Positions 34,736 to 46,456 of a stretch of 64,000 bases of DNA are shown here, one piece after another; the stretch's first letter is position 1, and every line of letters starts with the position of its first letter. The position numbers were made by a program, and so were the translations under genes. Source of the DNA: Schizophyllum amplum (lineage: Eukaryota; Basidiomycota; Agaricomycetes; Agaricales; Schizophyllaceae); assembly GCA_007026445.1 (NCBI GenBank), contig VDMD01000002.1, forward strand, positions 744,001 to 808,000, in the 5' to 3' direction. The notes under the pieces were generated by a model. It worked only from the letters and a program-made list of their open reading frames with translations. It did no database searches and was not told where the DNA came from.

Positions 34736-35041
34736 TAATACCCCGTTCAGGGCCTGCCTGTTCCCTGCCTTGCCCGGGTACGCCTCATATTTCTTTGTGT
34801 GTACCATACCCCCCTTTCGTGTTCGTTGCCTTCTGTTATTGTAACACTTGCCGTGTATCATTATCATGTTTCGCCTGTGACGAAGTTGACATACTGCTGT
34901 TCATTGAGTTCATCCCTCGCGCCTCGCCTGCCCACGACCGCCGATGCATATTTTAACGTAGCTACAAATTAGAACGCATATATACGCAAGACATGAACTC
35001 TATGTAATGGAGACTCAGATAGATGCATAGATGAATGAAGA
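34736..35041. other. Convergent 3' intergenic region
   Basis: 306 bp between the stop codons of the two RhoGEF genes. AT-richer than its surroundings, as expected for two facing 3' UTRs. Nothing else recognised. Confidence 0.45.
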
Positions 35042-38000
35042 TCATGGTATCAAGCCATGGGCACGTAACAGTGAGGCCCACCTGCAAGGACGGATGAGTA
35101 CTTGGTGTGATGCTAGAGCGAGACACGTACTCCTCCTGCTGCATTTCCATCTCGGCCAGCCGACGCTTGAGTCCCCTGAGCTGCAATCAGGATAGTGATA
35201 CTTCGAAGAGCACATCACGACGCACGAGTTCTCCTTGGTAAGATTATTACGAGCCTTCTTCGTGTCTCGAAGGTCCTTCGTCATGGCAGACCATGCTTCG
35301 TCGTCCGGGAGGTTGGCGTCATTGAACATGCCATCAAGCTCGTCATTGAAGGCCTTCCCGAAGAGGTTAATATGCCAGACACAGTACAAGAGCACATGCG
35401 TAACTTACCTGATACATAATCTCCTTCTCGGCCGTCGCATCAGCGAGGAGACTCTTCACGACTTCGGCCTGCCGTTTCGCGTTCTGGACGTCCATCTGGC
35501 TCTTCTCCAACGCTTCCGTTTGCTGCGATACAGTTCAGTCTACCGCGATATGAACGGGTTCATAAAGCGCACCTGTTGATAGACAGACTGGAACTGCTCG
35601 AGGTCATCTTGCATGGCGTCGCTGTCGGTAGCCGCTCGCGCTAGTGTGTCATCCAGCTCGGAGACCATGCTCTCCAATGAACGGCCGACGACGCTGGTGT
35701 CTATCGTCGGACGACCTGGACCGCCGGCATCCATTGACTGTGTTCCACGTAGGGCGACACTGCGCAGCTGACTTCGCGGAGTACCGTCTCGCTGGCCAAG
35801 AAGCTTGCGCATCTCCTCCATGCGTTCTTGAGCATCTCGGGTCTATACGCCAATGAGGGTGGGTATGTCATGGTTGGCCATGCAAAGACTCACCAATGGT
35901 GGAGCGCGCTGGGGAGTCCGTAGTGACTTGTCGGGAGAGCCAGGTCGCGAATTGGGAGTGGTCTCGCCATTAATACGCATATGGTCCACTTCCAACTTGA
36001 TACGCTTCACTACCCTCCTTGCAGAATCGACCTGTAAGCGCATCAGGCTATACTCCTTCTCGTCAAGGGATTGTTACATACGTCTTCCCGCGTGCACTCA
36101 GCCAAACGGATTAAGCGCCCGACATCCGGAGAACTGTCCTTCAGGCGCGCCCTACTACTCTTCCCAAATCCGTTGGCGAATGGAGTCGGCGACAACACTC
36201 TCGGTAGGTCATCCGCGCGCGTGTGACGAGGCGGTGAGTATCGCGACCGTCGCACTGGTGAACTGGACACCGATGAGCTGGACACCGAATTGGAGCTTGT
36301 CGATGCCTTCTTCTTAATCGAAAGAGGCTCGATAGGTCCTGTGAGCTGCGCTACTAAGGACGCCGGGCGCGGTGTCGCGTCGGTGTTGCCAGTAGGGTAG
36401 AAAGGCTTGCGAACACTACGCGTAAGACCCATAGGAGGGAGCTGGGATTGTCGGGACAGCGTGCGTGAGGGCCGAGAGGTGGATTCCAGGGCCATTTCCT
36501 CGTCCATGGATGGGAGGACAGGAGGATCTGGCGTTCGCATTCGAGGTTCTGGTGTCCGCGTACGAGGTTCCGGTGATCGAGAGGGAGGTAAGGGCGATGG
36601 ACTGCGCGGGCCGCGCGGTCGGTCGGACAAGCGCGAGGAGGGTCTCAGTGTGGGGAGATCGGTCACGGTCAGCTCTGACTCGGGCTTGGACAAAATGGAT
36701 CGATTATCCCGAGACGCCCTGGACAGCGGTCGGACAGGCTGTGGCGGTTCTTCTGTACATAGGTTTGGAGTTAGCATGGAAGAAGGGATGGGCGAGTGAA
36801 GACGCACCTTCAAGGATCGTTTCGTCGATATCCATATCGATGTCATCGAGCGCCGGCAGGGGCTTGCCGTGTTGCGTCTGACTGTTCTTCCTCGCCAACT
36901 CGAGCTTCATATGCAGGTCCCATTCCGACGAGTCCAGCACCTGCGTCCTGTCTTCCTCCATATCACTATAATCCGTGTCCGGCCCACGCGACGTCGACCG
37001 CGACCGCGATGCCAGTGAGCTCTGTCGCGATGAGCTGCGCATCGCCTGGCCGTCCTCCGTCGTTTTAAGAGGCGACGACTTGCCCCGCACCAGTTTGCGC
37101 GACCGCGAACTAGATTGATGTCGTGATCGTGAGCTCGACTTGCCCGTGCGCATCGAGTTGTCGTCCACAGACGTCGCCGCGGTCGACGTCGACCGGTTCG
37201 AGAACGCGAAGCTGTCACCTGTGCTTGTGCTCTGGGTGTGCCCCGTACTGTGCGTTGCGACCGAACCCCGGCTTGTCGTCGATGACTTCGCACGTCGATG
37301 CCCGTTTACAGAGCCCGCAAAGAAGTCACTGTTCAGTTTCCTGGACAGAACATCGAGGTTGAACAGCGAGGCCTTCGACTTTGCCGTTGGCGTGCTGGGG
37401 ATGGAGTTGCGACCTGAGCGGAAGTCGAATAGGCCGTACTGGTGGATGGTTTGCACTATTCGAGACGGAACGCGGCTGGATTGCACGACTTCGTCCTCGT
37501 CTCCGTCTCCGTCATCGCTGCTTGATGTGACTCGCACACGACACAGTTCGCCGGCTATTGGTTGGAGGCGGATGCAAACAAATGGCGGGTTACCCACGCC
37601 GAATGGTATGTTATCCGCACATCCTGACGCATCAACGTGCACGACCGCTTTAGTCTGGATGTACGACGTAAGTAAGACGATGGCGAAGAATAAGTGACAC
37701 CGCGCACCTTCTTCGCCTCCTGCAGGAAGGCCGTCCGCTGATAGACATTGTAGTACGCCCTGGCGACAACAGATCGTCCGCCTCTAGCCTCGACCTCCTT
37801 GGCCTCGGAGCACAGAACGACCGATTGACCTGCTCTCGCACGGTACTTCGCCTGAACGAGCCAGAGGTTCTCCAGAAAGCGCTGCTTGTCCGATTGGGTC
37901 CGGGTAGGATCGAGGTTCACCGGATGAGGAGGATGAACCACGGACAGTGCGCGGAATGGCCTCCCTGACCATCGCTCGCTCTGATCCCTTGGCGGACTCT

Positions 38001-39477
38001 CAAAATACATGTTGATGTCTGTGAGAACAAATGTCAGACGATGTGGAGTATGGTACAAGGCCCTCACCTGCGCCTCCGATGTCGGTAGCAACGACATCGG
38101 CGATATCAACAACACCCTTGCAGCTCATCCCGCTGCGCCGCTTGGCAGGTAAACTGGCCCCTTTTGTGACCTTGTCGACAGAGTCTAAGCCTGATAGAGC
38201 CTTACCCGACTTGTCGTGCGGCCGCTTCGCGATGACCATCTTGTCGTCGAAAAGAAACAACGTGCAGTTGAGCGACATGCCGAGACTAGTGGTCGACGCG
38301 CTAGCAGAAAGAGGACCGTCGGTGACGATGTCCTCGACGTCGATGCAGTCGATGTAACGGCGAGAGATGGAGTGCAGATCGGCGGGGAAGCCCTCGATGC
38401 TGGAGCTTAGGCAGTAGAAGACGGCGGCACGCTTCGTCTGTTCGTCCGCCTCAGCCTGCGCGATTTTGCTGGCGATCTCATCCGCTTCTATGAGTTTCTC
38501 GCGCTGTGGGTCCTCAGGTGCCATGTGCTTGATCATGTTGCGGAACAGCAGAGTGTAGCGGGGGATGCGCTGAACGGGGTCGATGAGAAGTTCCCTCAAT
38601 CCAACTCGATTGCGGGTGGCGTCGGCAGCTTCGTACTTGATCCTCTGGGCAGGTGTCAGTTCTAGTTTGGGAAGTGCTGATCTACACACCTCGACGAACT
38701 GCACAAATTGTGATGATTTCTTCGAGACCTCGCGCTCGAAGATCGCCTGCGCTTCCTCCCGCTTGGAGTAGTACTGCTTGTACAGCTCGAAGCCCCGCAG
38801 TTCCTTGAAGTGTCGTAGCGCGACGTCGCCCACACCACCAACCGTCTTCGCACCATTCGGAGCCATCATCTTCTCCAGATCTGTGAGGAAGGCCTCGTTG
38901 ACGGGGATAAGACTGTCGACATTGCCGAACAGCACCTTGGCTTCGTATGCGGGGAGAAGGGATGTGTTCTTGTCACGGGAAAAGCTCCGCAGTGGATCGG
39001 CATAGGAATTCTTGAGGGTGCGCAGGCGCTCTACGTAGTTGCGCTCAGTGGTAACGAGCTCACGTATGTCTGCGGAGAGGGCAGATGTGTCTGTCATGGC
39101 GCGCTTTCGTTGGTATGGGCCATCCTGCGGGTGTAAGAATGAGATAGAGTGATGGGGAAGACCTGCTCAGACGCACCGTGCTATCGGACGAGCGCGAAGA
39201 GTTCAGAAACCCCGCGTCTGTGGTGGACTCCAACGCGACTCCGAGGGACATGACAAGATCCTGCACATCTGCACCGCGCGTCAGTCGCGCTCGCCCAAGT
39301 CAAGCAGTCCTATCACGCACCATCTGGCAGCCTCCTCCCATTCTCTGCGCCCTCGATGACCACTCCGCAGAAAAACGCGCGCTTGGTGACGCCGAAGCTG
39401 GTCGCGGTGTCGTGCCTGGTCTCGTCGCCCGTGGCGAGGGGGATCTGTAGTTTGCGCGGGGACGAACTGAGCGCCAT
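35042..39477 (-). CDS. RhoGEF with DH domain and C-terminal coiled coil (Bud3-like)
   Basis: Thirteen exons: 39477-39321, 39268-39177, 39124-38690, 38644-38068, 38018-37708, 37654-36808, 36752-36082, 36031-35894, 35842-35573, 35522-35409, 35353-35226, 35175-35131, 35081-35042. They give 1274 residues. The DH domain starts at TTERNYVERLRTLKNSY, with YEAKVLFGNVDSLIPVNEAF and the signature GLRELLIDPVQRIPRYTLL. A PH-like segment follows (CTLFLFDDKMVIAKR). The middle 450 residues are Ser/Arg/Pro-rich. The end is a coiled coil (QTEALEKSQMDVQNAKRQAE, LKRRLAEMEMQQEEW) finishing in LLRAHGLIP. The layout fits Bud3-like septation GEFs, though that sub-assignment is inference. The intron at 38689-38645 is in frame and could be retained. 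Confidence 0.83.
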
Positions 39478-39685
39478 GTCGAGATATCAAGCGGGAGGCA
39501 GCGCGTCAGTAGAATTCAGAGCATGAGCAGTTGCTGGTGGCCGTATGGAGACAGCGTGAGGGCGACCGGTCAACAATCCAACACGATCACGTGCTCACTT
39601 ATCCCCGCGTCGTGACCGCGAGCGCCTAAATCGCGAACGGCGTGTATAGCATGGTACATACGAAGAAAGTCCTGCAATACACATC

Positions 39686-42600
39686 TCATGCCTCGAACAA
39701 GTCCACAAAGCCCCTCTCAGCAGACAGCACCCCCACGACCTTGCTCTCGAGCTCAAGTAAGCCACCTCCGCGATAGGCAACAACGTCAGCATTGCTTGAC
39801 TGCTGTATACCAAGCATGTTTGCCAGGTTCGTCGTCACCAACTTGACCGCATCCTTGTCCTCAAGCCCTCGCGTCTCGTGCAGTACCTGCTACCAGTAAG
39901 TAATAGGCAGTCTCCGCGAAAATCACTGGCGCACCTGAGCAACCTCGAAACGCACATTGCGCATCGCCCACGTCTCGCTCACACCCAGGCCAACCGTCAC
40001 ACCCTGCTGCAAGAGCACGCCCACACTCGTCTCGTTCGTCAGTGGTGGCCCGGGAAGTCTGCCAGGGATGGTGTTATTGGCTTCTATGCGTCTATTTGTG
40101 GCGAGGGACAACGCACATTCGGCGCCCTTCCCATAGATTGGGCACAGGTCTCGCAGGAGTGAGGATCACACCGACGCGTGCGCGCACAAGATCCCGAGCC
40201 AGCAGCGGCGCCTCACTCGCTCCCGCAAACACGACCCGCATGGCCGACCCGATGCGATTCTCGATCTCCGCCTTCAAAATAAGCAGCGTCGCCATGATAT
40301 CCGCGCTCTCGACATGGATGATCAGCGGTATGGCACCCTGTAGACGAGTAGAGGAGCACGGTTTAGCAAGCTCATCCTTATCAAAACGTGCCATTGACTC
40401 ACCTCTGCCGCCCTCTTAAACCACTTCCCCGTTTCTGTGTCCTCACTCTCCCAACCCTGTAGCAGGCGACGGAGCAGCGCGATTTGCTGGCTCACACTTG
40501 TTCTACGTGCGCGCGGGCCGTGCGGCAGCGGGGACTCGCCCTGCAGCAGCGGAGGCTCGCGCCCAATGGCCACGTGTAACGCGGTGACTTCGCGTACGAT
40601 GGTTCCCCTTTCCATCACAGAGTGGCATCCGGTACGAAAGGTCACGGAGAGGCCTTGAATCACTGGTGAGAGGTCCATGTCCAGAAAAGACGCAGATGGC
40701 ACGGTCGTGGCGTAGGTGACGCCGGAGCGGTAGGCGAGCCTACACGAACAAGAACCCGGTTGAGCACGACATCCACGCGAGAAGATACATCACTCACAAG
40801 GCATCCCTTGTATCGCAGACCAGGCCATCGACGGCGCGTTGAAGCCCTGCCGGATCGCCCAGGACCTTCGGCGGGTTCCGCTGCATCGGATCCCAAGGCA
40901 GGCCATTCTGCGTCGACGCCTCGCTCGCAATCTCCCCCATGCCTAGCGGGGACCCAAATGCAACCATCCCCGGCGCGATCTCCCCACCTTTCAAGTCCAC
41001 ATATTCTCCTGCCGACCGGGCATCGTCGCAGTCCTCGTCCTCCTCCCCGACGCAGGTGATTCTCCCGCCCTCTACAACCACCGTCTTTAGCTTCTCCTCC
41101 ATCTCCTCTGATTTGTTGCCCGCCTCCTCGTTGTCCACATAGAAGTCAGCCGTCCCGATATCGTCACCGCCCTCCCAAACCCTGCGCACATTGCTGAAGA
41201 CAACTCTGCCCGTGACACGCCGCCCGTCCAGCGGCGGTACCCCACCGTGCCTCACCGCCCGCTCCCTCTCGGCGTCCCAGGTCGGTGGCCGCGGCGCGCG
41301 CTGGCGCGAGTGCTGTGACAGACGCCCGTCCTTTGATGAACGCTTGCCCTCCGTCATCCGCTTGCCCTCCTCAGGCCACTTATCGCCCCCAGCCAGCTGC
41401 GCAATCCCGTCAATCCACACCTGCATCGGCACCGCGCCCTGCTGCAGCGGGTGCGCGCTCCACACGACGAGGTCCGCGTCCGCGCGCTCGCGCAGCACAC
41501 CGAGACGGTGCGCCAGACCCGCGGCCTCCGCGGGGAAGGCGGTGACGGCGGCGAGGGCGAGGCTGGCGTTGAGCCCGTGGTAGTGCGCCTGCCGCGCCTC
41601 GCGGATGAGATCGCGGGCGGGGAGGGTGGGGTGGGAGGTCTGGGGAGGATGTGAGTATGGGAGGGAGGAGAGAGGGAGGAGAGGGGATAGAGGAAGGGGC
41701 GAGGGAAAGGGAATGAGAGGTGGAGAGTGGAGGGAAGACTGACAGACAAGACGACGGTGATGTTGTTGTCTGCGAGCACGCGAGGTGCGAATTCGGATCC
41801 CCAGTAAGTTTGCCGTGAGTGTCTAGCGAGGAATTTGAACCTCAGTCCCTGCCTGAGGATGCAAAGAAATACTCACCTGTGATTTGTGGCAAACAAGGAC
41901 ATCGCTGGCGGACCACCCCACCTATGTCATTGGTTAACATACTATCATGATACAAAGGAGGCACAAAGGCCCTCACATGCGCTTCAGCAAGCCCGGCACT
42001 AGCCATGCATCTGCCGCGCCCTGAAGTGACGCGACGTGGAACTCAAATTCGTTGCTTAGCTGTATGCACGAGGATGAGCGACACAGCACCAAAAACGACG
42101 GTCATGCCCGTACCCTGGCAATGGCGTCCAGATCAACGGCCTCAGAGCAGTCGCTGGTGACCTATGGCAATTGGGTCAGTCCTCCCGCCACGCCCCGCTT
42201 TCACAAGCCACACCCACCTTGACGTTCCCCCTCAACACATCTACCAGCGCCTCCCACTGTAGGCTCTCCGGGTATTCCCCAAGTCCCTGCCACGACCCTG
42301 CTTGCGCAGCGCCACAGAACGCATCCTGCGCACGCCGCACTTCTCTTGCCTGCTCGTACGCTGCGCGCAGCGCCCACATCGTATCCATACGCGTGCCGTG
42401 CCGTCGAAGAGGCTCGCCGCACGCCTGCCTGGTGGTACGGGCGTGTCAGTCCGGGGGCTGTCTGGCAGCGGCGTTCATTCGAACACACTTCATGTGCCTC
42501 CAGGGGACGTGGCTGGAGTGAGCGGAGCTCGCGCTCAGCTGATGCGGTAGTTCGACTGCCATAGAGGTTGGGGAGCGCTCCCTGGTGGCGCGTAGCTTGA

Positions 42601-43460
42601 TCATGAAGCCTTGCCCGCCTGCACTCCTGGTGAATTTGCGATGAGCCGCAATGAACTAAGCCTACCTATGGCGTTCGTGCTGCCGGGTAGAATCAGCGCG
42701 GAAGTGACACCGCCTGCAATGGCGAGGGCAAATGCATCGTCGTGGGTATTGAACGCATCTATGCTCCTGAGCCAGGGTAGAATGGGACCGTAGTGGCTGT
42801 CGTCGTCAGCGGCGCCTGTAAAGTTGCGAAAAGTGAAGCACTATTCACAACGTAGTGAATGAGAACGCACCATCGAGAATTGGTGTACTGAGGACGCCTA
42901 TGTGACTGTTGAGATCCACTTCGACGCACTGTCAGCGTATACCCTTTTCACTGGGAAAATAGATACGCACCGAGGCCGGGCGTTACCCATGCCCCATGCA
43001 TGTCAACCACCTGCAGTTCAGTCGTCTCGTACTCCTCTCGTACGCGGAACAATTCCCCGATGCTCTTGACCAGGCCATTCTCGAGTAGGAGATCTGCCTT
43101 CCGGACCTCGCTGCCATTATTCTCCCCAGTGAAGAGGGTGACGTTGAGGACGAGTGTCGGTGGTGTACCAGGCTCAAACCTGTCAGACGCATTCCTTGCG
43201 AAGAAGTCTGCGGAGGGGCCGGCGGCGGCTTGTACAGCAGCACATCTAGTGAGAACGTGCTGAGCGTTGACAGGCGTTGAGTCGAGAGCTGGCTGGCGGG
43301 TGCTGAAGTACACCAATGCAGCAGTGCATAGAGCAGACAAGGTTGATATGTGGCGGAGTGTCTGCCATGGAGTGGAGGGTGCGCCGGTGCTCAGGGAAAG
43401 GTCGACGACCTTCATCGTGGCAGGAGCGAGGATGAGTGCGACTGCGCGTTCATTATGCAT
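39686..43460 (-). CDS. Amidohydrolase-fold protein (CE9-like), membrane-anchored, probable pseudo-enzyme
   Basis: Fourteen exons: 43460-42971, 42918-42871, 42815-42666, 42618-42489, 42428-42218, 42161-42114, 42059-41977, 41921-41877, 41822-41744, 41639-40798, 40739-40403, 40337-40117, 40058-39935, 39886-39686. They give 1002 residues, about the length of the large two-part fungal relatives. An N-terminal signal anchor (HISTLSALCTAALVYF) precedes the composite domain (NVTLFTGENNG, GAWVTPGLVDL). Family landmarks include ILPWLRSIDAFNTHDD, AIAGGVTSALILPGS, QWEALVDVLRG, WGSEFAPRVLADN and HRLGVLRERADADLVVW. The usual metal ligands are altered: NSH for HSH, SDC for THC, LQG for FHH and STSHP for KSDHP. 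ATG 43415 is an alternative start. Function unknown. Confidence 0.85.
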
Positions 43461-43649
43461 GGCTATTAAGGAAGCATACGAGATTGCGCCTAGATATGCG
43501 AAGAATCGGTAGCCTAAGGATGCATGGCGGTGGAAGGTCGTTCAGCACCCTGGTAGCATGTTTGCAGCGCCGAACTACTCGGTGGATTCGTGTTGAAGCT
43601 TCTTCCTGACATAGCGAGTGGCTGCTCGGCCAAGGTATGAGCTCGTCGC

Positions 43650-43970
43650 CTACATGACGCCCAGGAGCGCCGCGCCACTCTTAAGACCGCGTCCGCGCGC
43701 TGCCAGTAGGCTGATGCCCACTATGCTGAGCAAGAACCCAGCAAATCTGCAGCAAGTCTAGTCACTTGAGTAAATCAATTGACGGGAAACACACCTGAAG
43801 AACGCGACGCGCGAGATGGAGCGTTCCTCGTTTGGTGTACGCGACGAGGCAAAGATGCCGCGCAGCAGCGCAGGGGTAATGGGGAACCTGCTCTTCGGTG
43901 GCGGGTCTATGGATGACGGCGGCGGCTGGTAGGGCCGCGCTGTCGCTGAGCTCCTCGACGTCGTCGACAT
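43650..43970 (-). CDS. Small single-pass membrane protein, unrecognised
   Basis: Exons 43970-43795 and 43746-43650 give 90 residues. The N-terminal half is Ser/Pro-rich (RPYQPPPSS, KSRFPITPALLRG) and is followed by a basic segment and one hydrophobic helix (FAGFLLSIVGISLLAARG), then a short C-terminal tail. The layout would suit an organelle or ER membrane subunit, but I recognise no family. ATGs at 44000 and 44024 would extend the N terminus toward the divergent LRR gene, which starts 110 bp away. Confidence 0.6.
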
Positions 43971-44080
43971 CGTGGTCAGCGCCAAGATGGGAAGCGCCAT
44001 CACATGCTTGCTCACGACGATCATGCCCGCTGCCGCGCGCTGACCTCCATCCTCACAGTCCCCCTCCACCTTCTCTGACG

Positions 44081-45635
44081 ATGCCGACCCTCAGCGAATC
44101 CGGGTCCTTCTACGACGATGACATGATCAAGGTCGTCGACCGGCTCCCCTACGACGGGGAGCACCGGTGTGTGAAGCACCTCGTCCTCCAGGCCTCCGGC
44201 TGCGCAGGGGACGACGAACTGGCCGATGCGCTCCACGAGTGTCCGCACCTCGAGACGCTCGTTGTGTCTGGCGTGCAGGACCTGACCGACCGTACGGTCG
44301 TCCGTGCCGCAGCCGCCTGTCCGAGTCTTCAAGGGGTCAACCTCTCCGGATGCGCCTCCCTATCCGATGTCGCTGTGCTGGAACTCGCTGCAAAGGGGCT
44401 GCCACTTCAGTGGATACATCTCAACGGAGTCGCAGGCTTGACAGACCCCAGCGTGAGCGCGGTCGCGCGTTCATGCTCCCGTCTGCTCGAACTGGAATTA
44501 TGCGATCTCCCATTGGTATCTGCGTTATCCCTACGCGACGTGTGGATGTTCTCCAGGTGTGCACATCTGAAGCTCTATTACCTTTCGTGTTCTAAGCATC
44601 CGTACAGGCAACTGCGCACCCTGCGAGTTGCACGATGTCACCAGCTCAACGACAAGGCGTTCCCCTCTTCCCTCGGCCCCGACATGCCCAACTTCTCCAT
44701 GGAGAAGCCCCTTCCCCCACGTCCCACAACCTGGCTCGATGAGTTGCAGCCACTCACACTGCATCACACCGCGCATAACCTGCGCGTGCTCGACCTCACC
44801 TCCTGCAACATAACCGACGACGCTATCGAGGGCATTGTCGCGCACGCGCCCCGCATACAGAGCTTCATTCTCTCCGGATGCTCTGACCTCACCGACCGTG
44901 CGCTGGAGAGCATCTCAAAGCTCGGTCCCCACCTTGACGTGCTCATGCTCGCGCACGTCAACCACATCACCGACAAGGGCATCATAAAGATTGCCCGTGC
45001 TTGCCAGAACATCAGGTAACTGTTCACCTCCCCCTTCCTCTTCCTCTGCTCACACTCGCCATCAGATGCGTCGACGTCGCGTGTAAGTGCGGGCTCGCTC
45101 GCGTATCGTCATGCATAAGGGGTTGACGGGCGCGCCTAGTCTGCCGACACCTCTCCGACCTATCCGTCTTCGAGCTCGCCGCCCTCAAAATTCGCCGCCT
45201 CAGCCTCGTCCGCGTGCACAAACTCACGGACATCGCGATCTTCGCGCTCGCCGAGCACGCGCAGACGCTCGAACGGCTGCACCTCTCGTACTGCGACCGC
45301 ATCTCGCTCGACGCGATCCACTTGCTGCTCAAGCGGATACCGGGGCTGCAGCACTTGACCGCAACGGGCGTGCCGGCATGTCGGCGGAAGGGCGTGCAGC
45401 GCTTCTCGGACCGCGCACCTGAGGGATGTGGACTTCTTAACGATTGCGTTCTTCGTACTGACCTACCTTGCAGGACTGGGATAAGGACCAGCAGGCGGCG
45501 TATCGTGTGTTCAATCACGAGAATGTCGCTGCGCTCAGGCGCTTTCTCGATAAGGAGCAGGCTCGCATGCGCGAAGCCGAGGAGAAAAACATCATCTTCA
45601 AACCGCGAGAGGACGACAAGCTGGATCTCTACTGA
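44081..45635 (+). CDS. Grr1-like leucine-rich repeat protein
   Basis: Exons 44081-44556, 44608-45015, 45066-45082 (17 nt), 45140-45423, 45474-45635 give 448 residues. Ten or more AMN1/Grr1-type LRRs are visible (SLQGVNLSGCASLSD, RIQSFILSGCSDLTD, VLMLAHVNHITDKG, RLHLSYCDRISLDA). The conserved tail after the LRRs is clear in exon 5 (DQQAAYRVFNHENVAALRRF, ending DDKLDLY). SCF substrate receptors of this kind usually carry an F-box before the LRRs; none is visible here, so the substrate-receptor role is uncertain. The last intron has a normal branch point (TACTGAC) and acceptor, but its donor reads GGATGT instead of GTATGT. If not spliced, the reading continues out of family frame to 45744. Confidence 0.78.
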
Positions 45636-45937
45636 TAGTGCTCTTTTCTTTGCTGATCTGTTATTGCGTGCCTACAGACTGGTGCCGTTATTCATGCAGC
45701 GTTACCCACCCGACTTTGATCACTGCAGTTATTCTTCACCATGATATTGCGAACCGCGGGCGTGTATTTGTATTGCAGGCTCATCCGCTTTTGTTGTACC
45801 TTAGGCTGGCACATTTGGTGAGTTCGTCGCGACTATCATCACCCTGGAAGCGTGCTGATTGTCAGCTATTATCCAGCACATACTACCTATCATACTTGGG
45901 ATACCTCAACCTTAGTAATCGCAGCTAAAATGATGTT
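45636..45937. other. Convergent intergenic region
   Basis: 302 bp between the LRR gene stop and the stop of the small minus-strand gene that follows. Nothing recognised. Confidence 0.4.
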
Positions 45938-46369
45938 TTACCATCTCGCGGCGCCACCGTCCACGTTTGGTGTATTCCTGCGCTTCAAGAAAATCACTAC
46001 ACGCGAGATAGCCTCAAAGGAGATTTCGCCGTTAACATCCTGGACGCAGACTCGATCTCGTCAGTCTGACCATAGTATGACGCCTCACACTATACTCGTA
46101 GGGGTCTCCTCCATCCAGCTTTACACTGCCCATGAGGTCGTGGACCCTTCCATACACCCTGAAATCGTCGTCTTCGCCTTCAACCACCTTGTCCGCTGAC
46201 CTGGCCGTGATCGACGAATCAACTACATTTCGTCGTCACATATGCTTCATCATTGCTCTATCGCGCCAGTGGCAGATGTTGCAAGTCTGAAGGCCTAACT
46301 CTCGTGGCTCGCGTGCCGGAATCCCGGCGTCGGATGACCTTCGATCCACCGCGCAATCGCCGCAGGCAT
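45938..46369 (-). CDS. Possible small gene, distant member of the GAFRL-GGPLxW family (copy D)
   Basis: Found by reading conserved-looking frames between normal splice signals. Exons 46369-46300, 46222-46089 and 46039-45938 give 101 residues. The last two are the better supported (ADKVVEGEDDDFRVYGRVHD, then SVKLDGGDPYEYS, and after a 49-nt intron DVNGEISFEAISRVV). An alternative first exon from 46424, spliced from 46240 to 46200, also keeps frame. The segment MGSVKLDGGDPYEY aligns without gaps to EGAFRLRQGGPLEW of copy B, and the helix after it has similar spacing, so distant kinship is possible but unproven. It is head-to-head with copy C. Confidence 0.42.
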
Positions 46370-46372
46370 CTG

Positions 46373-46380
46373 TATAAAAG
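46373..46380 (+). promoter_or_regulatory. TATA box candidate for copy C
   Basis: TATAAAAG lies 77 bp upstream of the ATG at 46457, a good distance for a core promoter with a short leader. It falls between the divergent starts of copies C and D (D starting at 46369). Confidence 0.45.
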
Positions 46381-46456
46381 GTGGTCCCTCTTTCTTGACT
46401 CGAACGTTGTCTGGCTCCCACCATCAGGACCGATCTCTTGCCTCAGCTCACTGCCA

